A stretch of DNA of 64,000 bases from an archaeon (GTDB lineage: Archaea; Thermoproteota; Nitrososphaeria; Nitrososphaerales; Gagatemarchaeaceae). Under the pieces are notes generated by a model that ran no database searches, had not been told where the DNA came from, and was given only the letters and a program-made list of their open reading frames with translations. Shown one piece after another: positions 8,405 to 17,420 of this stretch (its first letter is position 1; each line of letters begins with the position of its first letter). Made by a program: the position numbers and the translations under genes. Where the stretch lies: positions 235,392 through 299,391 of the forward strand of contig JAJYMY010000001.1 of the NCBI GenBank assembly GCA_021786575.1, given 5' to 3'.

Positions 8405-9211
8405 ATGATTTACCTGCGGTATTCACAGGGCGACACCCTCCTTCACAGGCTAGACCCTCGGGCGAAGCTTTTGATTCTCCTGTTCTTCATATTCGTTGAA
8501 CTGGCATTCAGGGACGTCAGGATAATCTTCATCCCCTTTGTCGCCGCGCTGATCCTCTACCTCGCAGCGAAGATACCGTTCAGGGAGGTAAAGGGGACGT
8601 GGAGGTTCATAATCCTCCTGATTGTAATCATAGGGGGAATAAACGGCGTCTTCCTCTTCGCCTTCCCTGGGCCGAACGTGCATGTCATAGGTCGCTATTG
8701 GATATTCACAATCACCATCGAAGGCATCTCGGCGGCGTCAGCGGCGATACTAAAGCTCCTCGCGGTGGCTGTGGTGACTGTGACTATGGTATTGACGACT
8801 GACCCTTCGCTCTACGGGCCTTCCCTCGCCAAGATAGGCGTCCCATACAAAGGGGCCTACGTGTTCGACCTGGCCATGAGATACCTCCCAGCTTATGTGA
8901 ACGACCTAGAGACGACCCTGAACGCACAAATGGCTCGAGGTTACAGGACAAAGGGCGGGAAGAACGTATTCGCCACAATCATCAATACCATCCCCCTGAT
9001 CATCCCTGTCTCGATTAACGCGATGCTGTCGGTCTATGAGGTGGCTGACGCGATGGAGCTGAGAGCCTTTGGGGCGAAAAGTCATCGGACATGGTTTAGG
9101 ACCGTCGCGTTCAAGAGGGAAGACTATGCTGTGGTGGCAGCCGTTGGGGTTGCGCTCGTTGCGTTCATCTACCTCAGGGTGCTCTATCCAGGTATCTGGG
9201 TCCCGGCGTAG
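8405..9211 (+). CDS. ecfT: ECF transporter T component (EcfT)
   Basis: 268-residue membrane scaffold linking the ATPases to the S component. Seen: N-terminal LHRLDPRAKLLILLFFI, characteristic of EcfT/CbiQ; several membrane helices; and the cytoplasmic coupling region with the ARGYRTKG signature (the Ala-Arg-Gly motif contacts the ATPases). It starts 8 bases after the S gene, so the two are co-transcribed. The C-terminal helix FIYLRVLYPG is retained, so the protein is complete. Confidence 0.9.
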   Translation: MIYLRYSQGDTLLHRLDPRAKLLILLFFIFVELAFRDVRIIFIPFVAALILYLAAKIPFREVKGTWRFIILLIVIIGGINGVFLFAFPGPNVHVIGRYWIFTITIEGISAASAAILKLLAVAVVTVTMVLTTDPSLYGPSLAKIGVPYKGAYVFDLAMRYLPAYVNDLETTLNAQMARGYRTKGGKNVFATIINTIPLIIPVSINAMLSVYEVADAMELRAFGAKSHRTWFRTVAFKREDYAVVAAVGVALVAFIYLRVLYPGIWVPA

Positions 9212-9275
9212 GGACGGCGGCGAAAGGGTAGAGAAACTGGACACCCTTAACTAGCCCAGTAGTGTAGACGACCGA

Positions 9276-9455
9276 ATGCCTAGGATAGAAATCTACGAAG
9301 GATCACAGAAGGTCGCGGATGTAGGTCTCCCGGAGAAGAAATTCAGCACCGGTTCCGTCGGCTATTGGGCCAGCCAAAAGTTGGAGATAAACGGGAAGAG
9401 GTACCAGGCTCAGTTCCAGCTCGTCGAGATCGGTTCAAAGCAGCAGAAAGAATAA
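9276..9455 (+). CDS. Small conserved-looking protein, 59 residues
   Basis: Short gene starting ATG 9276 (MPRIEIYEGSQ) and ending with TAA. It reads as a compact beta-rich protein: a strand, LPEKKFSTGS, GYWASQKLEINGKRY, then QFQLVEIGSK. Codon third positions are GC-rich like its neighbours and a TTAACTA element lies about 27 bases upstream, both supporting a real leaderless gene. I do not recognise a named family or function. It sits between the ECF operon and the convergent dehydrogenase gene at 9465. Confidence 0.6.
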   Translation: MPRIEIYEGSQKVADVGLPEKKFSTGSVGYWASQKLEINGKRYQAQFQLVEIGSKQQKE

Positions 9456-9464
9456 GCGCTTGGA

Positions 9465-10469
9465 CTAGAGTAAGGCGGACGGTAGCGTCATGTCCTTCAT
9501 AGTATAGAGCCCCGGCGTGAAGGCCACCACCTTGGGGGCCATGTTGACAAGCATTGCCACCGTGCCATGATCTCCGTGCACGCATGGACTTATCCTGCAG
9601 TTCACGGGTGGCACTCCGTCGACTTCGATTTGGTCGTACTCCTCCTCCGAGCCGACATAAGCAGCGAAGTTCAACTGTATTCGGACGCCCCCGCCAACCA
9701 GGCCCCGAGCCACTTGTTTCACTCCCGCCACGTCGCCCTGCTTTATCCTGACATAGCCTGCGTCGGTGGCAGCTTCGGCGATTACTGGTTCCACACCGCC
9801 TACCTCGATTCTGTCCAACTTCCATCCTAGAGCGTCCGCCAGCATGGAAATCGACTGCTCGAGCCCGACGTGGCCCGAGATCCTCTTGTCACTGATGGCG
9901 GCCATGAATTCAGCCTTGCTCATGCCCGCCCCGACTTTCTTTTGAAATGGGACGCGCCTGGAGGCCGCGTTCATCCGTCTAGAGACCGTAATCCTCCTGA
10001 TGCTCTTGCATGGAGCCGTGAGCGCGATTGGGAGGGCGTCCATGAGAAAGCCAGGGTTTATGCCAGTCCCTAGGATCGTCGCCCCGTTCTTCTTCGCCTG
10101 TAGGTCGATTTTGGTGGACAGCTCCTTGTCAACGGCGTAAGGGTAAGAGAGCTCCTCGCAGGAGGAGACCACGTCCACACCATGGGAGAGGATGGATTCG
10201 AGCTGAGGATATGCTGACTTTAGGTAACTAGAAGTGGTATGGATGGCCACGTCGGCGTCTTTCAAAGCAGCTCCGAGGTCGTTGGTGACTTTCACCCCTG
10301 CAGGATGGTCGAGCCCTACTACTTTCCCGACATCCTTCCCAATCTTCGCGGGGTCTATGTCGAACGCCCCAACTAACTCCATTCGCTGCCTCTTCTCCTC
10401 CAAGATGAACTTCGCGGCCGCACTCCCGATGACCCCCACCCCGAACGACGCCACTTTGATGTTGCCCAT
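9465..10469 (-). CDS. 2,4-diaminopentanoate dehydrogenase-like NAD(P) oxidoreductase
   Basis: 334-residue enzyme with an N-terminal Rossmann dinucleotide fold (VASFGVGVIGSAAAKFI, residues 5-21) and a DapB-like C-terminal half including GTGINPGFLMD. This arrangement is that of the dihydrodipicolinate reductase/2,4-diaminopentanoate dehydrogenase group. Family members deaminate or reduce amino-acid-like substrates; the precise substrate here is unknown. Monocistronic, with ATG 10469 as first ATG. Confidence 0.7.
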   Translation of the reverse strand: MGNIKVASFGVGVIGSAAAKFILEEKRQRMELVGAFDIDPAKIGKDVGKVVGLDHPAGVKVTNDLGAALKDADVAIHTTSSYLKSAYPQLESILSHGVDVVSSCEELSYPYAVDKELSTKIDLQAKKNGATILGTGINPGFLMDALPIALTAPCKSIRRITVSRRMNAASRRVPFQKKVGAGMSKAEFMAAISDKRISGHVGLEQSISMLADALGWKLDRIEVGGVEPVIAEAATDAGYVRIKQGDVAGVKQVARGLVGGGVRIQLNFAAYVGSEEEYDQIEVDGVPPVNCRISPCVHGDHGTVAMLVNMAPKVVAFTPGLYTMKDMTLPSALL

Positions 10470-10572
10470 GGCGGAGACTGCTCCAATCCCTCTGATTTTA
10501 AGGGCTATTCCTAATCGGTATCCTTGGAGGATTGTTCAAAAGCCTCCCTCTTAGCTCGACGCGAGGGATTCG

Positions 10573-12138
10573 ATGGGCCTGCTTGGAAAGGAGGACAGGA
10601 GGTTCGTCCAGGTCGTCTTTAGACTTCTCTTTGTCGGGCTGAGGTACAGGAGTGACAGGCAGGAGATACTGAAGGCGGAAGGGAAGATAGCCAATCCGGA
10701 GAAGTACAGGATCCACGGTCGGAAGGCGGTCGAGACGTTCATCAGGTTGGGGCCAGCCTTCGTCAAGCTGGGTCAGCTCCTTTCGGTGCGGCCAGACGTG
10801 CTGCCGGAGCCGTATGTCACGGAGTTCGCCCGGCTGCAAGACGAGGTTCCACCCGCACCCTTCGAGTTGGTTAAGCCTGTGATTGAGGCAGACCTGGGAC
10901 CCATCGACAGAACGTTTGACTCATTCGACGCGTCCGTTGTGTCAGGGGCGAGCTTGGGGCAGGTGTACCGGGCTAGATACAGAGGGAGGGATGTAGTGGT
11001 CAAAGTGAACAGGCCAGGGATACTGGAGGAGGTCTCCATCGACGTCAAAGTGCTACGACGCCTCGTCCCGCTCGTGGGGCGGTTCATCGACGGCGGCCTC
11101 AGGACCAGTGCCGAGTCGATCGTCGACCAGTTTTCGTTAACGGCGATGGAAGAGATAGACTACAAAAAAGAGGCGGAACACCTCCTAGCAATCAAGAGAA
11201 ACCTCCGCGGAGACAAGGGTGTCGTTGTCCCAGAGCTGTTCGGAGATGTGTCTTCCAGGAGGGTTTTGGTCATGGAGTGGATAGGAGGAACCAAAATAGG
11301 GGACGTGAATGCTCTGGACGCCGCAGGCATCGACAGGAAACGACTCGCGAGGAGGGTGGCCAGGGTGTTCCTGGTCATGCTGCTTCGGGACGAGATATTC
11401 CACGCCGACCCTCATCCAGGGAACATCTCGGTGACAGAAGGAGGGAAAATCGTCCTTTACGATTACGGGATGGTCGGGACCCTGAGCGAGGACACCCGCA
11501 CCGACCTTATCCGATTCTACCTCGCCCTGCTGTCAGGGGACCCAGATAAGGTAGTCGAGATGATGCTGCGATTGGGGATCCTCGACCCAACGGCCAACAG
11601 GATGGTGGTCCGCCGGGGCGTCGAACTCGCGATAGCAGACATGCATGGAAAGAAGGTGGAGGAGACCGAGGTGAAGGCGCTAATGGAGGTTGCGAACAGG
11701 ACGATCTATCAGTTCCCGTTCAGGCTGCCGATGAACCTGGTGCTCTACATTCGCATGTCTTCGATATTGGAGGGCATCTGCCTCAAACTGGACCCTGACT
11801 TCAGGTTCGTCCGCATGCTCGGCGGGCTACTCGAAGAGGAGGGGCTCCTAAACGAGTTATACAAGAGGGACGTCACAGATGGTATTGCCAAGCTGAGGTC
11901 TGGACTTGAAGCGACGATAGAAGTGGCGCCTCTCCTAAAGACTGCACTTGAAGACTATCGGTCAAGGGCTGACCCCCCTCCACGGAGAAGGGGGGAGTTC
12001 CTATCAGGAGCGCTTGCGGGGGTGGGGGTCAGTGGCCTGGTTGCATCTGCATTCTACTTTGGTACGTCCCTCGGGAAGGCAGGGTTTATCGCGTCGCTGA
12101 TTCTGCTCGGGGTCGCGTCCCTGACTTCTAGGGGATAG
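10573..12138 (+). CDS. UbiB/AarF/ABC1-family atypical kinase
   Basis: 521-residue protein-kinase-like fold with the UbiB hallmarks: KLGQLLSVRPDVLP (the KxGQ extension that covers the active site), a GASLGQVYRA loop in place of a Gly-rich P-loop, the VVKVNRPG lysine, HADPHPGN catalytic loop, and DYG in place of DFG. Two hydrophobic C-terminal segments (about 475-520) predict membrane anchoring. Relatives act in isoprenoid quinone or lipid metabolism as ATPases; the role here is not fixed by context. The start ATG 10573 lies about 100 bases from the divergent dehydrogenase gene. Confidence 0.88.
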   Translation: MGLLGKEDRRFVQVVFRLLFVGLRYRSDRQEILKAEGKIANPEKYRIHGRKAVETFIRLGPAFVKLGQLLSVRPDVLPEPYVTEFARLQDEVPPAPFELVKPVIEADLGPIDRTFDSFDASVVSGASLGQVYRARYRGRDVVVKVNRPGILEEVSIDVKVLRRLVPLVGRFIDGGLRTSAESIVDQFSLTAMEEIDYKKEAEHLLAIKRNLRGDKGVVVPELFGDVSSRRVLVMEWIGGTKIGDVNALDAAGIDRKRLARRVARVFLVMLLRDEIFHADPHPGNISVTEGGKIVLYDYGMVGTLSEDTRTDLIRFYLALLSGDPDKVVEMMLRLGILDPTANRMVVRRGVELAIADMHGKKVEETEVKALMEVANRTIYQFPFRLPMNLVLYIRMSSILEGICLKLDPDFRFVRMLGGLLEEEGLLNELYKRDVTDGIAKLRSGLEATIEVAPLLKTALEDYRSRADPPPRRRGEFLSGALAGVGVSGLVASAFYFGTSLGKAGFIASLILLGVASLTSRG

Positions 12139-12147
12139 AGACGTCAG

Positions 12148-12513
12148 TTACTGGATTACTACCCTGCCGACTCCCTTGACCGGAAGCCTCACGGTGAGCA
12201 CCCCGTCTTCGTACCTTCCCTTTACCTCTTCATCCCCAGTCTCCACTTTGACAGGGAGCGGAATCCGTTTGCTCAGGCGGAGCGGTCGCTGTGCGATGTA
12301 GGAGACACCGTCGTTTTCAGCCGCTTCCCTCTTCGCCGAGACCGTGAGCGCGGACTCGTTTAGCCTTGTCTTGATGTCCTCCTTGCGGAACCCCGGCATG
12401 TCGATAGAGATGACCAAATCTGACCCGTCTTCGAAGACGTCGGCAGGAGGGAGTATCAACTCGAAAAATTGTCTGGACCTAGTGTTCAGATCTCTGCCGA
12501 TTTCGCGGGACAT
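12148..12513 (-). CDS. Hsp20/alpha-crystallin small heat shock protein
   Basis: About 121-residue chaperone with an alpha-crystallin domain: strands VISIDMPGFRKEDIKTRL, LTVSAKRE, RLSKRIPLP and the GRYEDGVLTVRLP segment that ends the domain. A short C-terminal tail ends VVIQ; the canonical I-x-I oligomerisation motif appears as VVI. ATG 12513 is chosen; a TTG at 12525 is in frame, and TTTAAGG about 20 bases upstream of the ATG could be its TATA box. It presumably binds unfolding proteins as an oligomer. Confidence 0.88.
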   Translation of the reverse strand: MSREIGRDLNTRSRQFFELILPPADVFEDGSDLVISIDMPGFRKEDIKTRLNESALTVSAKREAAENDGVSYIAQRPLRLSKRIPLPVKVETGDEEVKGRYEDGVLTVRLPVKGVGRVVIQ

Positions 12514-12570
12514 ATATCTCAGCAACCTTAAAGTCAGAAAGCCCTTTGAGATAAAAAGCTGCCGGGAAGG

Positions 12571-13809
12571 TCACCTGATGGTATACAGCACGAGAGCGGC
12601 TATGGTGAACGGGACTATCGATAGGGCGAAGGGGAACACCGGTGAGCCCACGGAGTAGATGTACCCTGCTATCACTTGCGATGGGAGGGAGACCATGGTG
12701 GGGAGGATGCTGAACATGGCCAAGACCTTCCCCCTGTGCCTGAGCTCGATTGCCTCAGCCTGCATGGTAGAAAGCGAAGGCGACTGCAGCGCGGTGGAAA
12801 CGGCCCCCGTCACTCCCCATTCTAGGAGTTCATCCATTGTCTTCGCTTGCGTGAACATGACGTTGCTAAGCGGGGCTGCCACAGAGGCGAGGAGGATGCT
12901 CTTCTTCGAACCGAGCCTTTTGATGAGGAAGACCACTGTGAGGAGCAGGATTACGGTGGTGGCTCCGGCCAAGTCCACCACGATGCTGTAGCTGAGTGCG
13001 TTCAACCCCAGATAGTTGACGACGTAGATTGAGACATAGGGGGAGGTGAGCCCGGTTCCGATACCAGCCAAGGTGACATAGAGAAGGAGGCGCTTCACCA
13101 CGGTTCCAGACCCTCTGACTGCGCGGACGCCTTCTACGAATGAATCCCTCAAATGAGAGAAGGGAGACTTTGTGGGGGGCGAGTCGGCCAAGTACGTCTC
13201 CTTCAGCTTTAGGCTCCGTATTCCTACACCGAGCACGCCGAACAGGCCGCTGGTCAAGTAGCAAAGCCGGAGGCCGGGGGTGACCCCGAGCCTGTCGATG
13301 AGGATGCCTGCTATGGTCGGGGCGAATATCGACGGGGTGGTGTTGATTGCGCTGAACACCGCGAAGCCTCTTATCCTATCGTCAGGTTCGATGGAGTCGA
13401 TCATGACAGAGTTGAATGCCGGGGTGTAGAAACTGGCCACCGAGGCAAGGCTTAGTGGGATGATGATCATCATATAGGAGCCTATGAAGAAGTAGACGAA
13501 TGCGCTGGCAACCGAGACCCAGCTGAATAGGATTATGACCCTCCTCCTTCCCCATACGTCTGCGATGTAGCCCCCCATGAGAAGGGCGAACATGGTCAAC
13601 CCGGTACCATAGGCGACGAGGAGGCCGATGGAGATGGGGGAAGCCCCGAGTGAGGCGAAGTACACCGATTGGTACGGGCTAGGCATGGCAGAGCCGATCG
13701 ACCACAGAGCGGATGTAGCTGTGAGTATCCATGCGTTCCTCGGGAGTCGGAAGAAACCACGCAGGCCGGCTGAGCCGCTCAACCTCCCGCCTGCGCCGGT
13801 GGACCCCAT
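12571..13809 (-). CDS. MFS transporter
   Basis: 412-residue permease with about 12 predicted membrane helices. The MFS loop 2-3 motif is seen as GGYIADVWGRRRV and the chain ends without a cytoplasmic tail. A basic loop in the centre (about residues 200-235) separates the two six-helix halves. The substrate is not predictable; the pattern resembles drug/sugar efflux members. Monocistronic, ending 57 bases before the Hsp20 start on the same strand. Confidence 0.82.
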   Translation of the reverse strand: MGSTGAGGRLSGSAGLRGFFRLPRNAWILTATSALWSIGSAMPSPYQSVYFASLGASPISIGLLVAYGTGLTMFALLMGGYIADVWGRRRVIILFSWVSVASAFVYFFIGSYMMIIIPLSLASVASFYTPAFNSVMIDSIEPDDRIRGFAVFSAINTTPSIFAPTIAGILIDRLGVTPGLRLCYLTSGLFGVLGVGIRSLKLKETYLADSPPTKSPFSHLRDSFVEGVRAVRGSGTVVKRLLLYVTLAGIGTGLTSPYVSIYVVNYLGLNALSYSIVVDLAGATTVILLLTVVFLIKRLGSKKSILLASVAAPLSNVMFTQAKTMDELLEWGVTGAVSTALQSPSLSTMQAEAIELRHRGKVLAMFSILPTMVSLPSQVIAGYIYSVGSPVFPFALSIVPFTIAALVLYTIR

Positions 13810-13994
13810 ATGTATTGGGCTCGTTGCCCGAAGGGGAACATCGGGCTCCTCCTTTAGGTGGCTGTCGTTGTCTGCACTTCGGCCGTCGCACTCGCCTGGG
13901 TATGGAGGCGCGCGGATAACCGGACCTCACTTGAGCCACCGATGCCAAGTAGGGTTCCTGTAGAGGCCGTGTTAACTGACGCTGTCTTAGCTTC

Positions 13995-14408
13995 TTAAAG
14001 TGCTTCGACGTATCTCGCGAATGAAGCCAGCTCTTCGAACGCCGAAGATTCGACTTCTGTTTTCCCTCGGGTCCTCAAGACCCAACCCCATCGCCCTTTG
14101 AACCTGAGGTCTAGCGAGGCTGTCACCTTGGTGCCCTCTGGCACTCCCTCGAACCTCACGACGCTACTCGTCCTCGTGAACCTCGTCTCTCCGTCTGACT
14201 CGACCCTCTCCGGAGGAAAGAGACGCACCTCCCTGACCACCTTCCGGCTGTTCCCCGCGGTAGTCTCCACGCGGACCACTTTCCCAGTCACCGAGGTTGA
14301 CAGCACCTTCTCCTGTTTGGACCACCTCGGGGCGGCCTCAAAATCGATATAAGCGGAGTAGACCCTTTCGCGCGGGGCCTTGACCAGGACTGACGCCTCA
14401 AACCTCAT
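13995..14408 (-). CDS. SRPBCC/START-fold protein (polyketide cyclase-like)
   Basis: 137-residue protein that starts MRFEASVLVKAPRERVYSA and continues with ...FEAAPRWSKQEK, the usual first strand and helix of the SRPBCC hydrophobic-cavity fold. The alternating strands RVETT, TSSVVRFEGVPEGTKV and SLDLRFKGRWGWVLR complete the helix-grip sheet. It likely binds a hydrophobic ligand; no partner is visible. A TTAATT box about 27 bases upstream of ATG 14408 supports a leaderless transcript. Confidence 0.7.
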   Translation of the reverse strand: MRFEASVLVKAPRERVYSAYIDFEAAPRWSKQEKVLSTSVTGKVVRVETTAGNSRKVVREVRLFPPERVESDGETRFTRTSSVVRFEGVPEGTKVTASLDLRFKGRWGWVLRTRGKTEVESSAFEELASFARYVEAL

Positions 14409-14500
14409 CTCCGATGGTGAGGAAGGAGTTCAATTAAGAGGTTGCATGGAACGGACGTAGAAAAGGCAGATTTATCTTAAAGCGGGCGGGAAGTGAATTT

Positions 14501-14842
14501 ATGATAACTGAAATCGCAGACATAGCCGTAGTGGTCTCCGACTCGAAGAAGGCCCTGAAGTGGTACACTGAGGTGCTGGGACTGGAACCCAGGTCGGTCG
14601 AAGGGCACTGGATTACGGTGGCGCCCAGAGGTGCGAAGACGGTGCTTCACCTTTGCGAGAGTGACGAGCCAGAGAAAGGCAACACTGGGATTGCTCTTGT
14701 GACGAAAGACTTGAAGAAGACATACGAGGATCTCAAAGCGAAGGGAGTGAAGTTCCCCCATCCGCCCAAGGATGATGGCTGGGGGATATACGCCCAGTTC
14801 GAAGATCCAGACGGGAACGTCATATGGCTCAACCCCGCGTGA
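14501..14842 (+). CDS. VOC/glyoxalase-fold protein
   Basis: 113-residue single VOC domain: EIADIAVVVSDSKKALKWYTEVLGL at the N terminus and YAQFEDPDGNVIWLNP at the C terminus with the Glu/Asp-containing metal-edge strand. Metal ligands are only partly typical (no clear His in the first strand; His in TVLHLCE, Glu absent from the last strand), so ring cleavage or glyoxalase chemistry is uncertain. A TTTATCTTAAA element centred about 26 bases upstream of ATG 14501 suggests a leaderless mRNA. Confidence 0.75.
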   Translation: MITEIADIAVVVSDSKKALKWYTEVLGLEPRSVEGHWITVAPRGAKTVLHLCESDEPEKGNTGIALVTKDLKKTYEDLKAKGVKFPHPPKDDGWGIYAQFEDPDGNVIWLNPA

Positions 14843-14914
14843 GCGGGACACCTTCATGCCCGTCTCCGGCTCGCGAAGCCTACCGCGAGGTCCGGTTAAA
14901 ATCCTGAAGGGGAC

Positions 14915-15277
14915 GTGCCAGGTTCTGTGAGCGCTGGCACAGGTAAGTTCGACGAAGAGCTCGAGTCGTGGAAGGAATTCCCATATGCCCTCCGGAGGGA
15001 CGACCGGGAAGCGTGGGACAGGATGGTCAAGGAAGCCAGGGAGCGTTTCGGAGACGCAATAGAGAGAGCAGGCAAGACTTTCAACACCGAGCCGTTCTTT
15101 ATGGCGCTGCTCCTGCTACAACAGAGTATGATCGAACATGTCAAGGCGGAGCTGGAGGCGACGGGAGCGGATCTCTCAGGCATGCCCGGGGCCAATATGA
15201 CGCTGGATATGTGGGACAGTAGTAGCGGAGACGTTATTGGGCGCCTCTCCGGTGGCAGCCTGTCCGAACGCAAATGA
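14915..15277 (+). CDS. Uncharacterised acidic helical protein
   Basis: 120-residue soluble protein of unknown function. It is largely helical, with a Trp-rich basic/acidic stretch (ESWKEFPYALRRDDREAWDRM) followed by long helices and a Gly/Ser-rich tail. It overlaps the amidohydrolase start by 4 bases (ATGA), so they are translationally coupled and co-transcribed. The GTG at 14915 is the first in-frame start; a GTG at 14927 is also possible. No family recognised. Confidence 0.6.
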   Translation: MPGSVSAGTGKFDEELESWKEFPYALRRDDREAWDRMVKEARERFGDAIERAGKTFNTEPFFMALLLLQQSMIEHVKAELEATGADLSGMPGANMTLDMWDSSSGDVIGRLSGGSLSERK

Positions 15278-16452
15278 CAATCGTGATATTCAGTGGGAAG
15301 GCGTTCGATGGGAAGGGATTCCATGATGACGCCAGACTCAAAGTCGACTGTGACCATGGGAGCATACTTGAATTCGGGGAGAGAGGATCAATCGAGGAGC
15401 CGAGAGGCGCCAAGAGGATCGGTGTGGAAGGAGGGACATTCATGCCAGGACTCATCGATGCCCACGTCCACTTCTATTCCTCTGACGGCGCGGGAGTGAA
15501 CGAGTGGGCTTCGGTCCCCGACGCCCTTGCGGTCCTCAGAGGGACAAGGGACCTGCGGAAGCTTCTCCGCGCAGGATTCACAGCAGTCCGTGAGTTGGGG
15601 ACAAAGGGAGGGGTCCACCTCGCGCAGGCAGTCGCCGAAGGATCCATCGAGGGACCGGAAGTGGTCTCGTGCGCAAGGGCCCTAGCACAGACCGGAGGGG
15701 ACGACGACCCTCCGAAGTTCCCATTGGCAATCGCTCAGGAGCTTGCGTCGTACACCTACTTCTGCGACGGACCGTGGGAGTGTCGCAGGGCAGTGAGGAT
15801 GGTGGCCAGAGACGGAGGAAGAGTGGTGAAGTTCTACGCGTCAGGGGCGTTCTCTAGGGGTACGAAGGTCAGGTCGAACTTCACTGAGGAGGAGACGAGG
15901 GCCATGGTCGATGAGTCGAAGCGGTTGGGGCTCAAAGTGGCCGCCCACGCCTATGGGGAGGAGGCGATCGGAAGGTCCGTCCGCTGCGGGGTTGATTCCA
16001 TAGAACATGGGCTCGGGTTAACCCCTCGCCTGGCGTCTGAGATGAAGAGGAGGGGAGTCTACTACGTCCCAACCCTCTTCACCTATGCGAACCCCTCCTA
16101 CAAGAACAAGTACAACGAGATGGTGAAGGGGCATCTCTCAGAGGACATGCTCATCGCCAAAGAGGCTGGGGTGGGTGTGGTCATGGGGTCGGACATCGTA
16201 GGGGACGGGGCCAGGCCCCACGGGCGAAACTTTGAGGAGATAACAGCGGAGGCGAAGTTCCTAGGCAACAGAGAGGCCCTGGTGGCAGCTACTTCGAGAG
16301 CTGCAGAGTGCCTTGGATTGGAGAAGGCAGGGGCGCTCAGGGAGGGGTACAGGGCAGATGTCGTCGTCACTAAAGGAGACCTGGAGAAGGACATCCAGGC
16401 GCTGGCACCCGAAAAGATCGTCCATGTGATGAAGCTGGGGAAGCTCATCTGA
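15274..16452 (+). CDS. Amidohydrolase (imidazolonepropionase/prolidase-like)
   Basis: 392-residue metal-dependent TIM-barrel hydrolase. Seen: the first metal site DAHVHFY, a VKFYASG lysine likely to be the carboxylated bridging ligand, KVAAHAYGEEAI and SIEHGLGL histidines, and GSDIVGDGARPHG with the catalytic Asp. The last strand ends in the typical GYRADVVVTKGDL beta sandwich. Relatives cleave cyclic amides or N-acyl/prolyl peptides; the substrate is not known. Coupled with the upstream unknown protein and followed within 8 bases by a thioredoxin-fold gene. Confidence 0.85.
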   Translation: MTIVIFSGKAFDGKGFHDDARLKVDCDHGSILEFGERGSIEEPRGAKRIGVEGGTFMPGLIDAHVHFYSSDGAGVNEWASVPDALAVLRGTRDLRKLLRAGFTAVRELGTKGGVHLAQAVAEGSIEGPEVVSCARALAQTGGDDDPPKFPLAIAQELASYTYFCDGPWECRRAVRMVARDGGRVVKFYASGAFSRGTKVRSNFTEEETRAMVDESKRLGLKVAAHAYGEEAIGRSVRCGVDSIEHGLGLTPRLASEMKRRGVYYVPTLFTYANPSYKNKYNEMVKGHLSEDMLIAKEAGVGVVMGSDIVGDGARPHGRNFEEITAEAKFLGNREALVAATSRAAECLGLEKAGALREGYRADVVVTKGDLEKDIQALAPEKIVHVMKLGKLI

Positions 16453-16460
16453 GCGACGCC

Positions 16461-16715
16461 GTGATGCTCTTCCGCAGGGAAGGCTGCCACCTCTGCGAGG
16501 CAGTCGAAGCGGAACTCCTTTCGATGAAGCTGACAGGGAGAGTGACCGTAGTGAACGTCGATGCCGACCCAGCCATACAGGCAAGGTACATCCTCAGGAT
16601 ACCGGTGGTGGCAGTCGGCGGGGAGGAGGCGTTCGATGGCAAGATGATGGACCGTGAGGGGAGGTGGAAGGAGTTGCTCCGTTCGCGTCTCAGTGGGCTG
16701 ACGCAAGTCGGTTAG
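16461..16715 (+). CDS. Glutaredoxin-like thioredoxin-fold protein
   Basis: 84-residue redox protein. The C-H-L-C active site lies at about residues 9-12 in a FRREGCHLCEAVEAEL context, followed by VVNVDADPAIQARY and the cis-proline strand RIPVVAVGG. The size and motif order are those of archaeal/bacterial glutaredoxin-family (DUF836-like) proteins. GTG 16461 is immediately followed by ATG 16464, either of which could start. Likely in the same operon as the amidohydrolase. Confidence 0.82.
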   Translation: MMLFRREGCHLCEAVEAELLSMKLTGRVTVVNVDADPAIQARYILRIPVVAVGGEEAFDGKMMDREGRWKELLRSRLSGLTQVG

Positions 16716-16786
16716 AACTCTTACGTGGCCCGTAGAACAGAAAGTGGACTGATCCCGCAATCCGGCCCACTGAACCGGACTGGGGA

Positions 16787-17332
16787 TCAGAACGCGAACC
16801 CGATGTTCTCAAGAACATCATCGTGAGACCGCGCAATCTCTCTCCTTGAAGTCCGCTTCAGGTCGACATAGCGCAACTCCTTCCATGCCTTGTGGACTGG
16901 AATGGCCCCACCCGGAGCGGTCCCGCGGAAAACGAACTCGAAATCCCAGTGGTCCCGTAAACCGGAGAACCGCTTTGGGGTACCCACCTCTGCGATCACG
17001 GTAGGGTCTGTGAAGTTCACACTAATGCCCAACTGCTCTTTCAGTACCCTCCTGGCCGCCTCTTGTGGGGACTCGTAGAGCATGAGATGTGATGAAGGGA
17101 GCATCCATCTACTGCTGTGGGCGGCCGCCCTGCCAGGGTCCAGGGCTCCAATGTGGTCCCAGGGGGCCGCGGGGTCGAGGTGGCCCATAAGGACGCGGCC
17201 TTCGCCATCTTCTATGACGAGGAAGGAAGAGAGGCAGAGCCCTCCCTCTGGGATTTCGGTCGTGTAGAATGCCTCGAGGCCTCGCTCGGGGACGCGCCGC
17301 GAGAACCTGCAGAAACGCCTGTTTGTAGTCAT
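16787..17332 (-). CDS. Nudix-like hydrolase with degenerate Nudix box
   Basis: 181 residues from ATG 17332; the frame runs open further to 17431 but that would overlap the divergent VOC gene and reads as low-complexity basic sequence. The Nudix region reads ESPQEAARRVLKEQLGI, matching the spacing of GX5EX7REUXEEXGU but with RR for RE and EQ for EE, so metal-dependent catalysis is doubtful. Strands before it (CLSSFLVIEDGEGRVLMGHL) fit the Nudix fold. A role as a binding protein or altered hydrolase is possible. Confidence 0.6.
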   Translation of the reverse strand: MTTNRRFCRFSRRVPERGLEAFYTTEIPEGGLCLSSFLVIEDGEGRVLMGHLDPAAPWDHIGALDPGRAAAHSSRWMLPSSHLMLYESPQEAARRVLKEQLGISVNFTDPTVIAEVGTPKRFSGLRDHWDFEFVFRGTAPGGAIPVHKAWKELRYVDLKRTSRREIARSHDDVLENIGFAF

Positions 17333-17420
17333 ACCCCGCTGGGGCTTAGGCTGCTTTTTGACTCTGCTGGGAAACGTGCCAGCTGACAGGTTTATTATCG
17401 GCTGGCAGTGCGTATGATGT

